Source: Nemertoderma westbladi (lineage: Eukaryota; Xenacoelomorpha; Nemertodermatida; Nemertodermatidae). Taken from it: a stretch of DNA of 46,052 nucleotides. Below, one piece after another: positions 10,942-22,541 of this stretch (positions are counted from its first letter, which is position 1; every line of letters starts with the position of its first letter). The DNA lies in NCBI GenBank assembly GCA_032718475.1, contig JAUCBJ010001028.1, positions 1-46,052 of the forward strand, read 5' to 3'. The position numbers and the translations under genes are program-made. The notes beneath the pieces are model-generated. The model had not been told where the DNA came from and did no database searches. It saw only the letters and a list, made by a program, of their open reading frames with translations.

Positions 10942-11931
10942 GGTGATGCTGGACTTCCCACCGGGAGGTTCGTTGACCTGTCTGCCCGGCCGGAATGACT
11001 TCTTATCGTCGACTTGGACGCCGCTGAGAGCGAACCCGGAGGAGTGGAGGTCCCGGGCGCCGCTCTTGGTGAGGCCGCCGTGGAAGTCTCCGTTGTGGAC
11101 CGGCGGCTGGGCGGCGGCCGACGTGTCTACGACGGGGCCCCGGTACGGCTCGCGATCGACGCCCTTGGGAGGGGAGGCCCGGTGGCGCAACTTAGAGTAA
11201 ACGTAGCCGCAATTCGCGTGCCGAGACAAGAACTTACCGGTGCCTTTAACCATCAACAGCTTCGATTCGTCCACCACGAGCTCCCCACGACACATTACGT
11301 AGATCGGTTGGCCTTGAACCTCGAGGCCTTCAAAAATGTTGAAATCACAAGCGTGATGGTGAGTCGCCGCAGATAGGGTGCGCTTTACTTCCGGGTCCCA
11401 CACAATGACGTCACCATCGGATCCAACGGCAACACGACCTTTCTGGGGGTACAAGTTGAATATCTTGGCGCTGTTGGTAGAGGTAACAGCAACAAACTGG
11501 TTCTCAGACAATACTCCTGGGACGACGCCTTTAGTCCAGACCACAGCGAGTCTGTCTTCTACGCCGTTAACTCCGTTTGGTATCTTCGTAAAGTCGTCCT
11601 TCCCCATGGCTTTCTGGTCAGCGTTGAAAGTGCAGTTATCGGTTGACACGGTGGACAGCGATCCGTTAGCTAGACCGGCCATTAGGTAGGCTGGAGTCGT
11701 TGGATCGGCGCGCAGCGGGGGACTCAGTACGAACCCGGCGGCGTGTCGCCAGCACCCGTTGTAGTAATGGGTCCCGTCGGCCCCCAGACTGGCCGCTATT
11801 GGCTCCCCGAAGCAGACCTTCCCCGCAGCTCGCGCTGCCGCTACCACGTCTGCGCAAGATTTACTCATCACGTGGACAATGTATACCGGACAGCCGTAGA
11901 TATCGCCTATTGTAATGGCTCTCCCAGCAGC
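10936..11931 (-). CDS. DPYS: Dihydropyrimidinase exon 2 with CRMP-like tail (DPYS-1)
   Basis: This terminal coding exon is joined in phase 0 to codon 228 of the exon at 16341-17024 (acceptor CAG then GCTGCTGGGAGAGCC). The joined protein is 559 residues, longer than the typical enzyme of about 519. H248 and D326 are present, so with the exon 1 residues the catalytic set is complete. After REPYRGPV the chain continues about 60 residues and ends with LHSSGFALSGVQVDD and then NEPPGGKSSITF. That tail is characteristic of collapsin response mediator proteins (CRMP/DPYSL), not of vertebrate dihydropyrimidinase. Drosophila is known to make an enzyme and a CRMP from one gene by alternative exons. I see no alternative exon here. 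GC content is visibly higher at the 3' end of the exon than in surrounding DNA. Confidence 0.92.
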   Translation of the reverse strand, partial: AAGRAITIGDIYGCPVYIVHVMSKSCADVVAAARAAGKVCFGEPIAASLGADGTHYYNGCWRHAAGFVLSPPLRADPTTPAYLMAGLANGSLSTVSTDNCTFNADQKAMGKDDFTKIPNGVNGVEDRLAVVWTKGVVPGVLSENQFVAVTSTNSAKIFNLYPQKGRVAVGSDGDVIVWDPEVKRTLSAATHHHACDFNIFEGLEVQGQPIYVMCRGELVVDESKLLMVKGTGKFLSRHANCGYVYSKLRHRASPPKGVDREPYRGPVVDTSAAAQPPVHNGDFHGGLTKSGARDLHSSGFALSGVQVDDKKSFRPGRQVNEPPGGKSSITF

Positions 11932-12665
11932 CTGCGGACATTAAGGGTTTCTATTAATATCAATATTCAGTCATTCAAATTTCATTTAATATGTAAAATG
12001 TGTGACTGTTTGCTTTTAACCTTTCTGTATTCCAAAACAGAAACAAAACAGGTATATAACCAAACCATTTGTGCCAAGAACACAACCTACCATCCCCCCC
12101 AGACCCCCCCCCCCCCCCCCCCAATGTATTAGCTAATTTGAGAGCCAAGTAAACCGGAACTGTAACATGAATAGGTCATATTATTTATTATTATTAATAG
12201 GCCTTTCAATTTCACACAATTAAATTACAAACATTCAGTTTTATAGTATTCTTTGACATTTAATTACAATTTACGAAAAATCAAAATATATTATATACCC
12301 ACCCAACGCACCCAGTCGTAGTCGTTAGTCTCAGAATAATTTCCGAGGGTGAAAATAAAAGACGAACATTCAAACAACTTTGTCTCAATTTAATAAACAA
12401 TCACACATTAAATATTTTATATATACCGGTATTATTAGGTTGTTCAGGAGTGGAATCTGCGGCATACCACATAGGCCAGATGTTCTCAAGCACGATTCAA
12501 TAGTACAAACTTGCTATGGTCGCGTGGGCGTTTGTGAAACAGATTTACGAAAGATATTTCTGAGGTTTTACTAATAATTACTAATATTATTAGGATAATG
12601 GCATGTATTCGGAAACACAACATAACAACGTCAGGAAGGAGCTACGGACCAGACAAATGTATTCA

Positions 12666-13206
12666 ATTATATTTCATTTATATTTCACGTCAATAAGCTA
12701 CTAATAGTAAAAAACCGTACAGGTAGGTATGTACAACAAGTAAATAAAAAATCAACTGGAGACCCAGACATGCATGTAATCAGTGATCAGCTGACTGCAG
12801 ACAGCTGATCGGTAGGTTTCGCCCCAATACAGCAGGCTTTCTCAGGATGCTCAAGCTAGCAGGACGACAGTAGAGTGAAGTTCCCAAAGGAGAAGAACAG
12901 GCAAAGTGTGGTGGGGCTGATACATACTAACTAACCACTGGGAAGCAGCACTACAAACTTTTTCTTTGTAAAACTTTTTTGTTTGAAAAAATTTTATTTA
13001 CCGTACTTGTTTGTTGTACATACCTACCGGTACGGTTTAATACTATTAGTAGCTTATTGACGTGAAATATAAATAAAATATAATAATCATTCTAGATCAT
13101 TATTATTATTAATAGGCCTTTCAATTTCACACAATTACATACCTACTGTACCGGTACGGTTTTTTACTATTAGTAGCTTGACGTGAAATATAAATAAAAT
13201 ATAATT
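12666..13206. repeat. Foldback repeat plus a third direct copy
   Basis: The arm at about 12666-12750 (TTTCACGTCAATAAGCTACT, then AATAGTA, ACCGTAC and GGTAGGTATGTACAAC) is repeated inverted at about 12989-13084. A shortened copy in the second orientation follows at about 13141-13206. About 240 bp, including CTGATCAGCT-like palindromes near 12785-12812, separate the main arms. This suggests a miniature inverted-repeat element. Confidence 0.7.
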
Positions 13207-15210
13207 AGCAACTTTTCAAGCTTTCCTTACTACTGCTAAATGTATTAAAGTTCAGGTAATCCATATAACTGCTATCGTGTTAGCTAAACAAAAAAACGTG
13301 GAACCCTAGGTAGCGGCTGGGAATACACCACCGTGAAAGCTTATTAATTGAGAGCCGCTTGGACGCCTGTGAGGGAATTACCCTATATTGCATCATCTGC
13401 ATAATAATATACCTATTATATATATAGAGCAAGAATAGGGCCTAGTATATAATATTCAAGACAAGTGGGTGGTCTGTACTGTACCGAATAAACGGTTTTA
13501 TCACTCTGTAGGCCTATAGAGACAACATTACATGCCAAAAAGGCCCAGATTGGCATCAACGTTTTGCTAACTCTGATATTAGACAGTTTTACCTATAACT
13601 TTTTCTTTATTAAACTCAGTCCAATGCCTATGTGAAGTCTACAATTACGCCGTATAGTTTTCCACCAGTTTTGCTAAAATAAATGCGGCGCGCAGTATTT
13701 AATTTGCCACGATAGTTTATCTAACTATTTTGAATCCATATCGTGAGTTTAGAATTTACGTACCGGTATTTTGTTTAACAGCACATTTGTACAAACACCG
13801 TGATGGTGGCGTTAATATTCACGAGGCAGAAGAACAGTACGCTGTAGGTATTTGATGAATATTATTCTTATTTGCTTTTATCCAGATGTATTACAACATG
13901 GGTTAACTAAACAAGCGAAATAGATGCGAAATAATGTAGGTTGGCCCATGGAGGATCCTTATAATATTACTCCAAAGCTTACACTTTAAAAACCTTTTGC
14001 AATACCGTCTGGCCTGACCTGGCGACAATAAACTTTATATCTGACCAAAAAGATTATAGGCCGAGTTTAATGCCTATCAACATTTCCTATTTTAAAATAG
14101 GAGAAATTTAAAATTGAACTAGTTACAGCATAGTTATTACACCTATCATCTACCACTTTTCAAAACTTATTCGCCAGAATTCCATAACATATAAACCTCC
14201 TCTATTGGAATAATATTATTGGAATGAACTACCTACTGAAATTCGAAGAATCCCGATACTCTCTAAATTTAAATTAAAACTTAAGGAATTTATCTTATTT
14301 ATATACCCATACCCACTAACCTGCAATCTTAACTCATATTTGGTAAATCTTTATCAGCTAGCATAAAATTTGAAACTGATCTTTAACGAATCTTTAGCTA
14401 CAAGCCTTTAAAAAAGTGTCTCAGTCGAAATTGTACCAGCTACATAGTATATACCGGTAGTTATTTTTCAAACGGTGCTAATGCACCGTAGGCCAGCTAC
14501 TTATGATCAAAACAAAATGTTCCAGAATAAATGCCAGTAGTATTTCAGATAATTTCCAAATATAACATTTTACAAAAGTTACATTACATCCATAAAATCA
14601 ATAAAAACAGCCGTTCTGTCAGGTCTTGGGGGCCTTCAGTACCTCCTGCCATTTTGGAGTTGAATTTACAACTTAAAAGTTGAATTAAAAAAAAAGTTTT
14701 AAATTGCAACTCAGTTGAAATGTGAACTTCTCCCCGACTGATATTAAGCTATAAGCAAATTCAATAGACGAAACTTGTCTCGGTATTGGGATTGAAATAA
14801 CGAAAACAAATATTAAGGAAATAATTTAAAGCTGCTATGATAGTCAACTGTGAACCTGGGTATGATTGAAACAGGGATTACGATTGAATAGGCCAATATT
14901 AGGGTGGCCTTATAATTGTATTTTGCAATCTATTGATTGATTTGATTGATTGATTTATCTTATCCCCTAAAAGTGTTCCTTTGGATAAAATATAACGTAG
15001 TAGTTGTTGCGGTTTATACCGTTACCGCGGTTATCGTGATAGACCAAAAAAGGCTGCCTTCTCCATTACTAGACTTCTGCATCTGCTTGTCTCATTAGGA
15101 TTACAAATATCGCTTTAGACAACATCAAATTTAGAAATACTGGAAATAGTTATTGAGATATTGGTTAAAAGGTGAACTACAGATCTCACATAATCTATTG
15201 GATCAATGCG

Positions 15211-15387
15211 ATATCCCTCTTGTGTAATATCAATATCATATCTCTCTTGTGTAATATCAATATCATATCTCTCTTGTGTAATATCAATATCATATCCCTC
15301 TTGTGTAATATCAATATCATATCCCTCTTGTGTAATATCAATATCATATCCCTCTTGTGTAATATCAATATCATATCCCTCTTGTTT
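15211..15387 (+). repeat. 27-bp minisatellite, about 6.5 units
   Basis: Near-perfect units of 27 bp start at 15211, 15238, 15265, 15292, 15319, 15346 and 15373. Each contains CCCTCTTGTGTAATATCAAT with a C/T variant (ATATCCC or ATATCTC). Because 27 is a multiple of three, reading frames stay open and give spurious repetitive ORFs. Confidence 0.9.
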
Positions 15388-15944
15388 ATTATCTAACCTA
15401 CTTTATACTCTTTGCTATCCCCGCTAAAAAGATGTTTGCCATGAATCAATGAGACAAACATGAGAAGATTCATAAGATCTGCAGAAGTCTAGTAAAGGGA
15501 GAAAGGCAGTAAAGTATGATGAAAAAAACTAATTTATAATTAGTTTAATAATAATAATAAATTTAATAAATAATATAATTTTAAATGAGATTTAGTCATT
15601 CAGTCATTATTATTTACATTAGTTAGCTATAGGCCTAATTTAAACACAGGGCTAGACACAAAGAGATTATAAACTTATGATTAGAGCAAATTAGTACATC
15701 ATCGTTTTTGTTCATAAAAAAGAGCTAAATTGCTTGTTTTTTGAAAATTTCTGATGACAAAAATATTTTGGTTTCATGCATGAAACCCACAGACTAAAGT
15801 CTTTGAGTTTCTGTCTTTAACTAAGCCGACAATAAAACCTCACTGCTGGCAGCTGGAATGACTAATATTACCTTATCCCTTTTTAAAACAGAAATCAAAT
15901 CGATTATTTTAATATATTGTAGGCTTACAGGTATCTACTGAACT

Positions 15945-16234
15945 ACCAGTGCTATATAAAATATAATCCTGTAATCTTGAACAATCAACAATTGCGGCCC
16001 CATATAATTTATCTAACCATAAAGAATGAACTGATGAACTAATCTGCCAATCAAGCTCAGACAGTCAGGTCAATCTAATCAATCAATATACAGATATACA
16101 AATACACAGCCTGACAGAAATACTACAAAAACCTAGCGATAACATTCAAAAACCTTCCAAAAACCTGCAAAAACCTAACAAAAACCTAAAATCTAATTTT
16201 TGTTTTGAAAAACCTAAGGTTTTTGCCAGCCCTG
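15945..16234 (+). mobile_element. Right end of a hAT-type element, truncated
   Basis: It matches the right end of the element at 17360-19987: CCCCATATAATTTATCTAA, GGTCAATCTAATCAATCAAT, an array of AAAAACCT motifs, and the terminus TTTTTGCCAGCCCTG ending at 16234. No matching left terminus with a GTAGGCTG target duplication was found upstream, so the copy appears truncated. It lies about 106 bp from the DPYS-1 exon 1 donor. Confidence 0.7.
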
Positions 16235-16340
16235 GTAGGCTGTATGAAATGGCATTGGCATTGGTGCTGAATGATCATGTAGATTGTAGAGAGATGCATT
16301 AGATTAGGCCCAAGCCCAACATAAAATCAAATCAACTCAC

Positions 16341-17024
16341 CTCGGCTTCCAGACTTTCTGGTCGGCTTATCAGGTGGCCTTCCGGCCCACTGATTCCGGC
16401 CTTCAATACACTTTTCTGTAGATCATCTATGACGTCACCATTCTCAGCATGGACCATAGCCAGCGCACCGAGATCGCGACAATGCTGAAACACCTCAATA
16501 GTCTCGCTGTCTGACAACATCATAACGTCTTTGTAGGCCATGAATATCTTGAACGAATTAACCCCCTTTTCTTTGACTAAAACCTCCATATCTTCTTTGA
16601 CCTGCTGGTTCCACGAGGTAATAGCGACGTGCAGAGAGTAATCGCAGCATACCTTGGGGTCCGCCCAGTCGCGCCATCTCTCGTACGCCACCAGCGGGGA
16701 CTCGCGTTTCGAGGGAATAGCGAAATCAATGATAGTGGTAGTTCCCCCACAGAGCGCAGCTCGTGTACCAATGAAGAAATCATCCACACTAACCGTGCCC
16801 ATAAAGGGCAGTTGGAAGTGGGTGTGGGCATCCAGACCCCCGGGCATTACTAACTTATCAGTCGCGTCTATAATAGTAGCACCTCCAGGTATCTGTAAAT
16901 CCTTCCCAACCTGTTTAATTACTCCATTCTCGATGTAAACATCAGCCTTCTCCGAGTAATCATCGTTTACAACCCGTCCACCTTTTATGAGGATACGCTT
17001 CTGTGAACCCGCTGTGAGTACCAT
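16341..17024 (-). CDS. DPYS: Dihydropyrimidinase exon 1 (DPYS-1)
   Basis: This is the first coding exon (228 codons) of the rightmost array member, joined to 10936-11931 across a 4.4 kb intron. H67 and H69 ([12 protein letters not shown]), K159 ([13 protein letters not shown]) and H192 (VHAENGD) are intact. Dihydropyrimidinase signature blocks [14 protein letters not shown] and [16 protein letters not shown] are present where CRMPs have lost catalytic residues, so this copy is predicted to be enzymatically active despite its CRMP-like C terminus. The ATG has the same upstream CGACACA as the other copies, after which the upstream sequences diverge. It is very similar to the DPYS-2 exon, implying recent duplication or gene conversion. 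Confidence 0.92.
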
Positions 17025-18130
17025 TGTGTCGATTGTTACCGGTAATTATTAAATATACTTATAATCCTTGGAACGGATATTGATTGACGGAACAAGTTGT
17101 AGTGTAGCTAGGTATTGCACTACCGGTAGTGAATTTGCTTAGGTCAAAAAACCTAATTTGCACCTAGCTGCCTAGGCCTACACCAGTTTGAGGAATTTTA
17201 TAGAAGGTTCTGAGATTACAGCAATAATTCGCTTGGGGAAGCATTTAAGCAGTACCGGTAGTAGGAGTGGAGTGGTGGCCCCAAATGAGGCTCTTAAATC
17301 AAAGTAATTTTTAGAAAACCGATAAGTACTGAAGTAAGAAAATGTTGGTTAGGCCTACCCAGGGCTGGCAAAGTAGGTTTTTGTAAACCTAGGTTTTTGT
17401 AGGTTTTTGTCAAAAACCTAAAATTTGAAAAAAGCCTAAAACTAGGTTTTTAGGTTTTTGATTTTTCATCTTTAATTTGCCTTTTAATTTCATTTGTACA
17501 CTCAAAACAACTGAACAAGTCAACTTGCATTGTCAGCTGATGAGTTCCAGTCCAGTCCAGTTCCCAGTTGTCTTGTCACTGCTGACAAGCTGACTGATGC
17601 AAGTTAGCTGATGCAAGTTACCGTAGCAGTCAGATGGTCCGGTACCGGCTGACCGGGAGGTAGAATAAAACGTCTGTCCTTATCTGATCTGATCTGATCT
17701 GACAGCATCTGATCCTACAACCAATCAGGAGAAAGAGATATAATAATTTACCTAATTGTCTGTTAGGTAAATAGCCAGTAGCTGAATAGGGGATCACGTT
17801 TCACGTTGCCCTGTTAAGTATCAGTATCATCATATGAAGTAGCAGTACAGGCATACCGGTATGCATCTAAATGCACAAAGGCATGTAATTATATTTATAT
17901 ATTATATTAAAAATGCGATATAGGATGAAGGTTTGTTACGCTAAAGGCAGAAAGGGAAGGCAGGGAGGGGTATCTCTAAGCCTACTGGGTAGGCCTAGTG
18001 TGTATATGAAGAAACACTTAACATGCCCCATATTGCCAGCTGATACAGTGGTGTTTACAGTATGCCTAGACGATGAAGGAATATCTGAATACGGGAAGGT
18101 GGATGGGGATGTGGGAATTAATAAACGCTG

Positions 18131-18345
18131 TTGTTACCTTCCAATTGAAGGAAAAGAGCAGGTTACAGCGGCTGTAATTTCTAACCAAAACAATAAACGA
18201 CAATTGTTACCTACCAATTGAGGGAAAGGAACAGGTTACAGAGACAGGGTTTTCTAACCAAAACAATAAACGATTTTGATACCTACCAATTGAGAGAAAG
18301 GAGAATGTTACCGCGGCTGACTTTTCTAACCAAAACAATAAACAA
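18131..18345 (+). repeat. Three tandem units of the CCAAAACAATAAAC family
   Basis: Units of roughly 65-70 bp read TGTTACCTNCCAATTGA, then GGAAAGGANCAGGTTACAG, then TTTCTAACCAAAACAATAAA. They diverge from each other by several substitutions. Single relatives occur near 3420, 18590, 30800, 33270 and 38400. Confidence 0.75.
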
Positions 18346-19061
18346 CCAGCGGGCACCTTCCCACATTCCCATCCACCCACACACCCATGTGGCAATAATA
18401 TGCTGATAAATAATTAGCATAAACATAATTAGTTAAGTACTATCAGACTATTATGTAGTAGTAAGGTATTCTGGTATTCTTCACATGGGCTAAGACAGTA
18501 AGAATACCAGACTTTGCCGTTATATTTCACTTTGCAGTTACCCCCATGTGAAGAATACCAGGTTTTCACCAAAAACACAGGTTACAGAAGGGCTGAATAT
18601 AACCAAAACAATAAACGAATTAGTATATGTCTGTATGTACAGATGTACAGGTTATAAGCCATAAATAAGCTCTCTATAATACACTTAATAAAGATCTGAA
18701 GATAAACAAAAAAAATTAAAATCTGCATACCGTATATAAAATTCCAATAAAAGTCGACCGAAAAGGTAAATCCTGGGCCGGCATCAAAATTTGGCTCCAG
18801 CCGCTAAAAACAAGTTTAAAATTTCTAGCTTATTTTATTTGAATTCCTTTTAGTTCGTTTCAGTTAGTATCGTTGTTTCAGAGGGGGAGGTGTTATATTG
18901 ACCCCCCCCCCCCCCCCCGTGTTTAAGGGGAATACCGGGGAAACTTCACATGCTGACATGGGCAGAAACTCCAGTACTCATTTAGCTATCATTTAAGGAT
19001 GCAAGGCAGAGATTCCTCGTTAAACCCTTAAAAACATTCGTGCCGAAACGAAAACTACCTT

Positions 19062-19134
19062 GGCCCCCATGCCGGGATTGAACCCACAACCTCCACGAGA
19101 CGTGAATTCAATATAACCACTACACCAAGGTGGA
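19062..19134 (-). repeat. tRNA-like sequence, probable SINE head
   Basis: On the minus strand TTGGTGTAGTGGTTA resembles an internal A box and GGTTCAATCCC resembles a B box, at tRNA-like spacing. The acceptor and T stems contain mismatches when folded by eye, so a functional tRNA is unlikely. It sits inside the 2.6 kb hAT element. Confidence 0.5.
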
Positions 19135-19995
19135 CTCTGAACCAAGGCTGCAAGGTGGAACAAGTGTCAGATACCGTCAGATCAGATCAGATAAGGACAG
19201 ACGTTTTAGCCATCCTAGTATAACTGTAACATAACTGTACACGTACAGCAGTACAGTGCAGCAGTCAGCAGTGGTCCAGGCAGCCAGGTGGCTGGGTCAG
19301 CGTCAGTGGGTGGTCTCTGCAGCTCTGGCTCTGCACTCTGGTCAACTGCCTGGTGGTCACAGGCAGTCAGGGAGTCTGGTGGTTATCGGGTTATGGTTTA
19401 CGTTATGCTTTTATGGTCCAGTATGGGACTGTGGGATGGGGTGGCATTCTGCATTCGCTGAATCGCGTGCCTGCATTCTGCATGCATTGATTGATGCTAA
19501 TGATACTAATAGACTACGGAACTAATACACTATGCACTAATAGTGTAATAAATAGTTGCACCTACCAGCCTACTGTCTGAATTTAAGACTGTAGTCTGTA
19601 CTGCTACTGCTGTAAGCCTACTTTCAGACATTGTACAGGTTTATATAAATGTAACTAATATGACAATGAAACCTGATGGACTCATTCTTTCAAACAATTT
19701 TGTATCATAGTGCTGTAGTGTATCTATAAAATATAATCTTGACCAGTTGACAGGTTGACCAAATGTCGCCCCATATAATTTATCTAATCATTTACCAACC
19801 AGGTCAATCTAATCAATCAATACCGGTATACAAATACAGAAATACTACAAAAACCTAGCGAAATACTACAAAAACCTAGCGAAAACCTTCAAAAACCTGC
19901 AAAAACCTTCCAAAAACCTACAAAAACCTTGCAAAAACCTAAAACCTAAAAATTTTTCTGAAAAACCTATGGTTTTTGCCAGCCCTGGGCCTACC

Positions 19996-21766
19996 GCGCT
20001 ACCGGTAGGCCTACACCAAAATAATAAATCAATTAACCAGTCCAATGATCAAGCTTTCAGACCATTACCGGTACTGAATGGCGAATAGTACCTGCAGTAA
20101 CTAAACAAAAAAAACAACTGGTGGTGACTGGTAATGCCTACAGCACCCTACTGCCCTACAGGTTTCTGGGCTACAGAGAGGAGGGCGTACCGGAACGGTA
20201 GCTAATACTGTGTACTACACTGTTGTGAAAAGGCAATACAGCAGTACAACTAAACACCAATTAATAGGATACTGATACTACTGGCAGGCTGTAACGATTA
20301 CATTGTAATGCCAAACATCCCCATCACACAAATGCCAAATGTAAACTTGGGGAACTTTGATAAATATGAAAAATAAATATACCAGATTATTGTAATGACA
20401 CATTCTGTCAATTTTAACATAATACCAAATAGATGACTATCATTTTAATATATCCACAAGTACCAGTGGATGATACTTATGAAAGGGGGTGGCCTGGAAC
20501 CCAAAAATAAAAAATTATTGTTTTGATTGGTACATTACAAATGTTATCCATAGAATCGCCAGTTGCATTAAAATTGATGATTTTTTCAGTTTCCATTCAG
20601 ATATAGTATATATAAGTTGAGTCAAAAAGTTGTTGCAATCCACATTCAGGAAGTGCCTCTAAAGGTACACATGCCAAATCTCCCTACGTGCCAAATCTCC
20701 CTAGTATCCCCTACAGGGCAGCGAAATTGGCAAATGTTAATAACCCTGTGAACCACAAACTCTACTGGAATATTCATGAACTCGAGAACTCGTGGAAGTT
20801 ATGAGATGAGCTGTAATAACCCCCTCCCCCTCAACCCATGCATAAATAAATACTGTGTAAAAAAATAAATACATTTTTTTAAATATTTGACTCTGATTTG
20901 AATTTCCATGATTGGGGCGTGGGCGTACACTACAGTATGTATAATAATAAATTCAATAATACAATTGATACATTGATAGAATATGACATAAATAAATTAC
21001 ACTGTATAATTCTTACATATTTAAAATCTACGGTTAATTAATCTGCAACGGTTGTGATATATATATTATTAATTAATATATATATTCAAATATTTTAATC
21101 GTCAAATCAGAGACTTATTGAGATTATGATGTTCTAACGCCGCCTCAATACCGCTGCCAATTATTTACAATGCGTAACTGACAGACTGACAGTACTAATA
21201 TCAATCAATAAATTAGCTGTACAGTTCGCCCTACTCAGCTACTATCAGCTATTGTCATTACATCATTATCCCTACATGCGAGTTTATTAAACTCATTGTT
21301 TATTATAATACTACAGTTTACGTATCTGCGTATTGAATGTCACCCCCCACCATGAGAAACACAAGGGGAGCTGTAGAATACAAAATGGTCACAATCCACT
21401 CAATAACTGTCCCCTGAAATTATTATAGCCACAGACTGACAGAGTAACTCAAATATCTAACACAAAATGACAAAACCGCTGGACTTCTCGATCAGCACAA
21501 CAGATTTAAAAATTATGCCAGAAAACTACAATACATGTATGTATACTGCACTAAATCATATAATTGATAAAATTATCGACAGATATATATTTATTGTCCA
21601 TAGTATTATAGGATAAACATTGCAATTAATAAATATTGCCAAACACTAACAGTAATACACTGTATTGCTGGGATTACGCCAGGAAACCACTTTAATACAG
21701 TTGAGGGATAAACAAACAATTTGGGTCAGTACTGTAACTACAGTACAGTAGGGTACAAAGACAGAA
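19996..21766. other. AT-rich stretch with no recognised gene
   Basis: No supported coding sequence was seen. An AT palindrome lies at about 21057-21085 (ATATATTATTAATTAATATA). CCAAATCTCCCTA occurs twice near 20676-20705. The rest appears unique at this depth of reading. Confidence 0.5.
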
Positions 21767-22094
21767 ATATTGATTGTTAAGAAGAGATTGTTAAGAACGA
21801 CCAAACTCGCGGTGACAAATTGATAATATTAATAACAAATTAATTAATTCAATTAAATTAAACTGTGTGCAAATTTTCGACCAACAGGTCTCTCCAGTTT
21901 CTCGTAATACGGTTTATCCTTTATACCAGTAATCATACACCATTCATTTATTTATTTTGTGCTCGTAAAAGACCTGTTGGTCGAAAATTTGCACACAGTT
22001 TAATTTAATTGAATTAATTAATTTGTTATTAATATTATCAATTTGTCACCGCGAGTTTGGTCGTTCTTAACAATCTCTTCTTAACAATCAATAT
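21767..22094. repeat. Perfect 125-bp inverted repeat with 78-bp loop
   Basis: The arm 21767-21891 (starting ATATTGATTGTTAAGAAGAG) is the exact reverse complement of 21970-22094; I checked it base by base and found no mismatch. The loop at 21892-21969 is unrelated. Neither arm nor loop shows coding sequence. Such identity implies a recent origin, active homogenisation, or an assembly artefact. Confidence 0.9.
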
Positions 22095-22541
22095 GATACC
22101 CCCGGTGACGTGGGCGAAAGAATACCTTAAAAGACAGAAATAGGTGACAGTGCTGCGCCAGAGTGCGATGAATAAATACCACGATAAAGAGTACGGTATA
22201 CTGTATGTGAACCGGGCTCAAAGAACTCGATAAAATAAAATGTCGTTTTGTAAAATGAATGTTAAGTTTTTCATACTTCTGCCTCCACTACAATACTGGC
22301 ACTAAATTTAGTCGGCGAACAAACCTTGTCAGAATTAATTATTGCGAAATCTCCAAATCTTTTCAAACCTGCATAAAACTACAGATCTTACAGAGAGGAT
22401 CGACAATCAAATTATATAAACAAACAAACAGTACTCAACCGGACCAGCTTTTACGGAAATTTTTATTTGGAAAGTTTTTATGGAAATGACCTGGGGCGGT
22501 ATCCATAAATGTGACTAACTAGGAACTTAGTCCTAGTCACA

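Larger units (their letters stand above)
11932..16340 (-). other. DPYS-1 intron (4.4 kb)
   Basis: Donor (GAG then GTGAGTTG) and acceptor fit the two-exon model. The intron holds a C run at 12104-12122, a foldback repeat (12666-13206), a 27-bp minisatellite (15211-15387) and the right end of a hAT element (15945-16234). A block containing AATAGGCCTTTCAATTTCAC occurs at both about 12183-12230 and 13098-13140. No alternative first exon was recognised. Confidence 0.75.
17360..19987. mobile_element. Non-autonomous hAT-type element, 2,628 bp
   Basis: The left terminus CAGGGCTGGCAAA at 17360 and right terminus TTTTTGCCAGCCCTG ending at 19987 are inverted repeats. They are flanked by a perfect 8 bp duplication GGCCTACC (17352-17359 and 19988-19995). 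Eight-base duplications and CAGGG-type ends are hallmarks of the hAT superfamily. Both ends carry arrays of AAAAACCT (AGGTTTTT on the other strand), likely transposase binding sites. No transposase was recognised inside. The interior includes a second inverted repeat (about 17667-17712 with 19163-19208, GTCTGTCCTTATCTGATCTG), a tandem repeat, a short hairpin at 18474-18561 and a tRNA-like sequence. Confidence 0.85.

Noticed and set aside
10943-12132. Several plus-strand ORFs opposite DPYS-1 exon 2
   Set aside because: The minus-strand frame is unmistakable dihydropyrimidinase; the opposite frames have no similarity and arise from its GC-rich codons.
15172-15427. Repetitive ORFs with ISLLCNI or ISYPSCV units
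   Set aside because: They are translations of a 27-bp minisatellite that stays open in several frames.
15645-16234. CAGGGCTAGA at 15648 as left end of the truncated hAT copy
   Set aside because: The flanking bases do not match the 8 bp after the right terminus and the terminal sequence diverges after nine bases.
19062-19134. tRNA gene on the minus strand
   Set aside because: A and B boxes are present but stems carry mismatches and it lies inside a transposon; treated as a SINE-like remnant.
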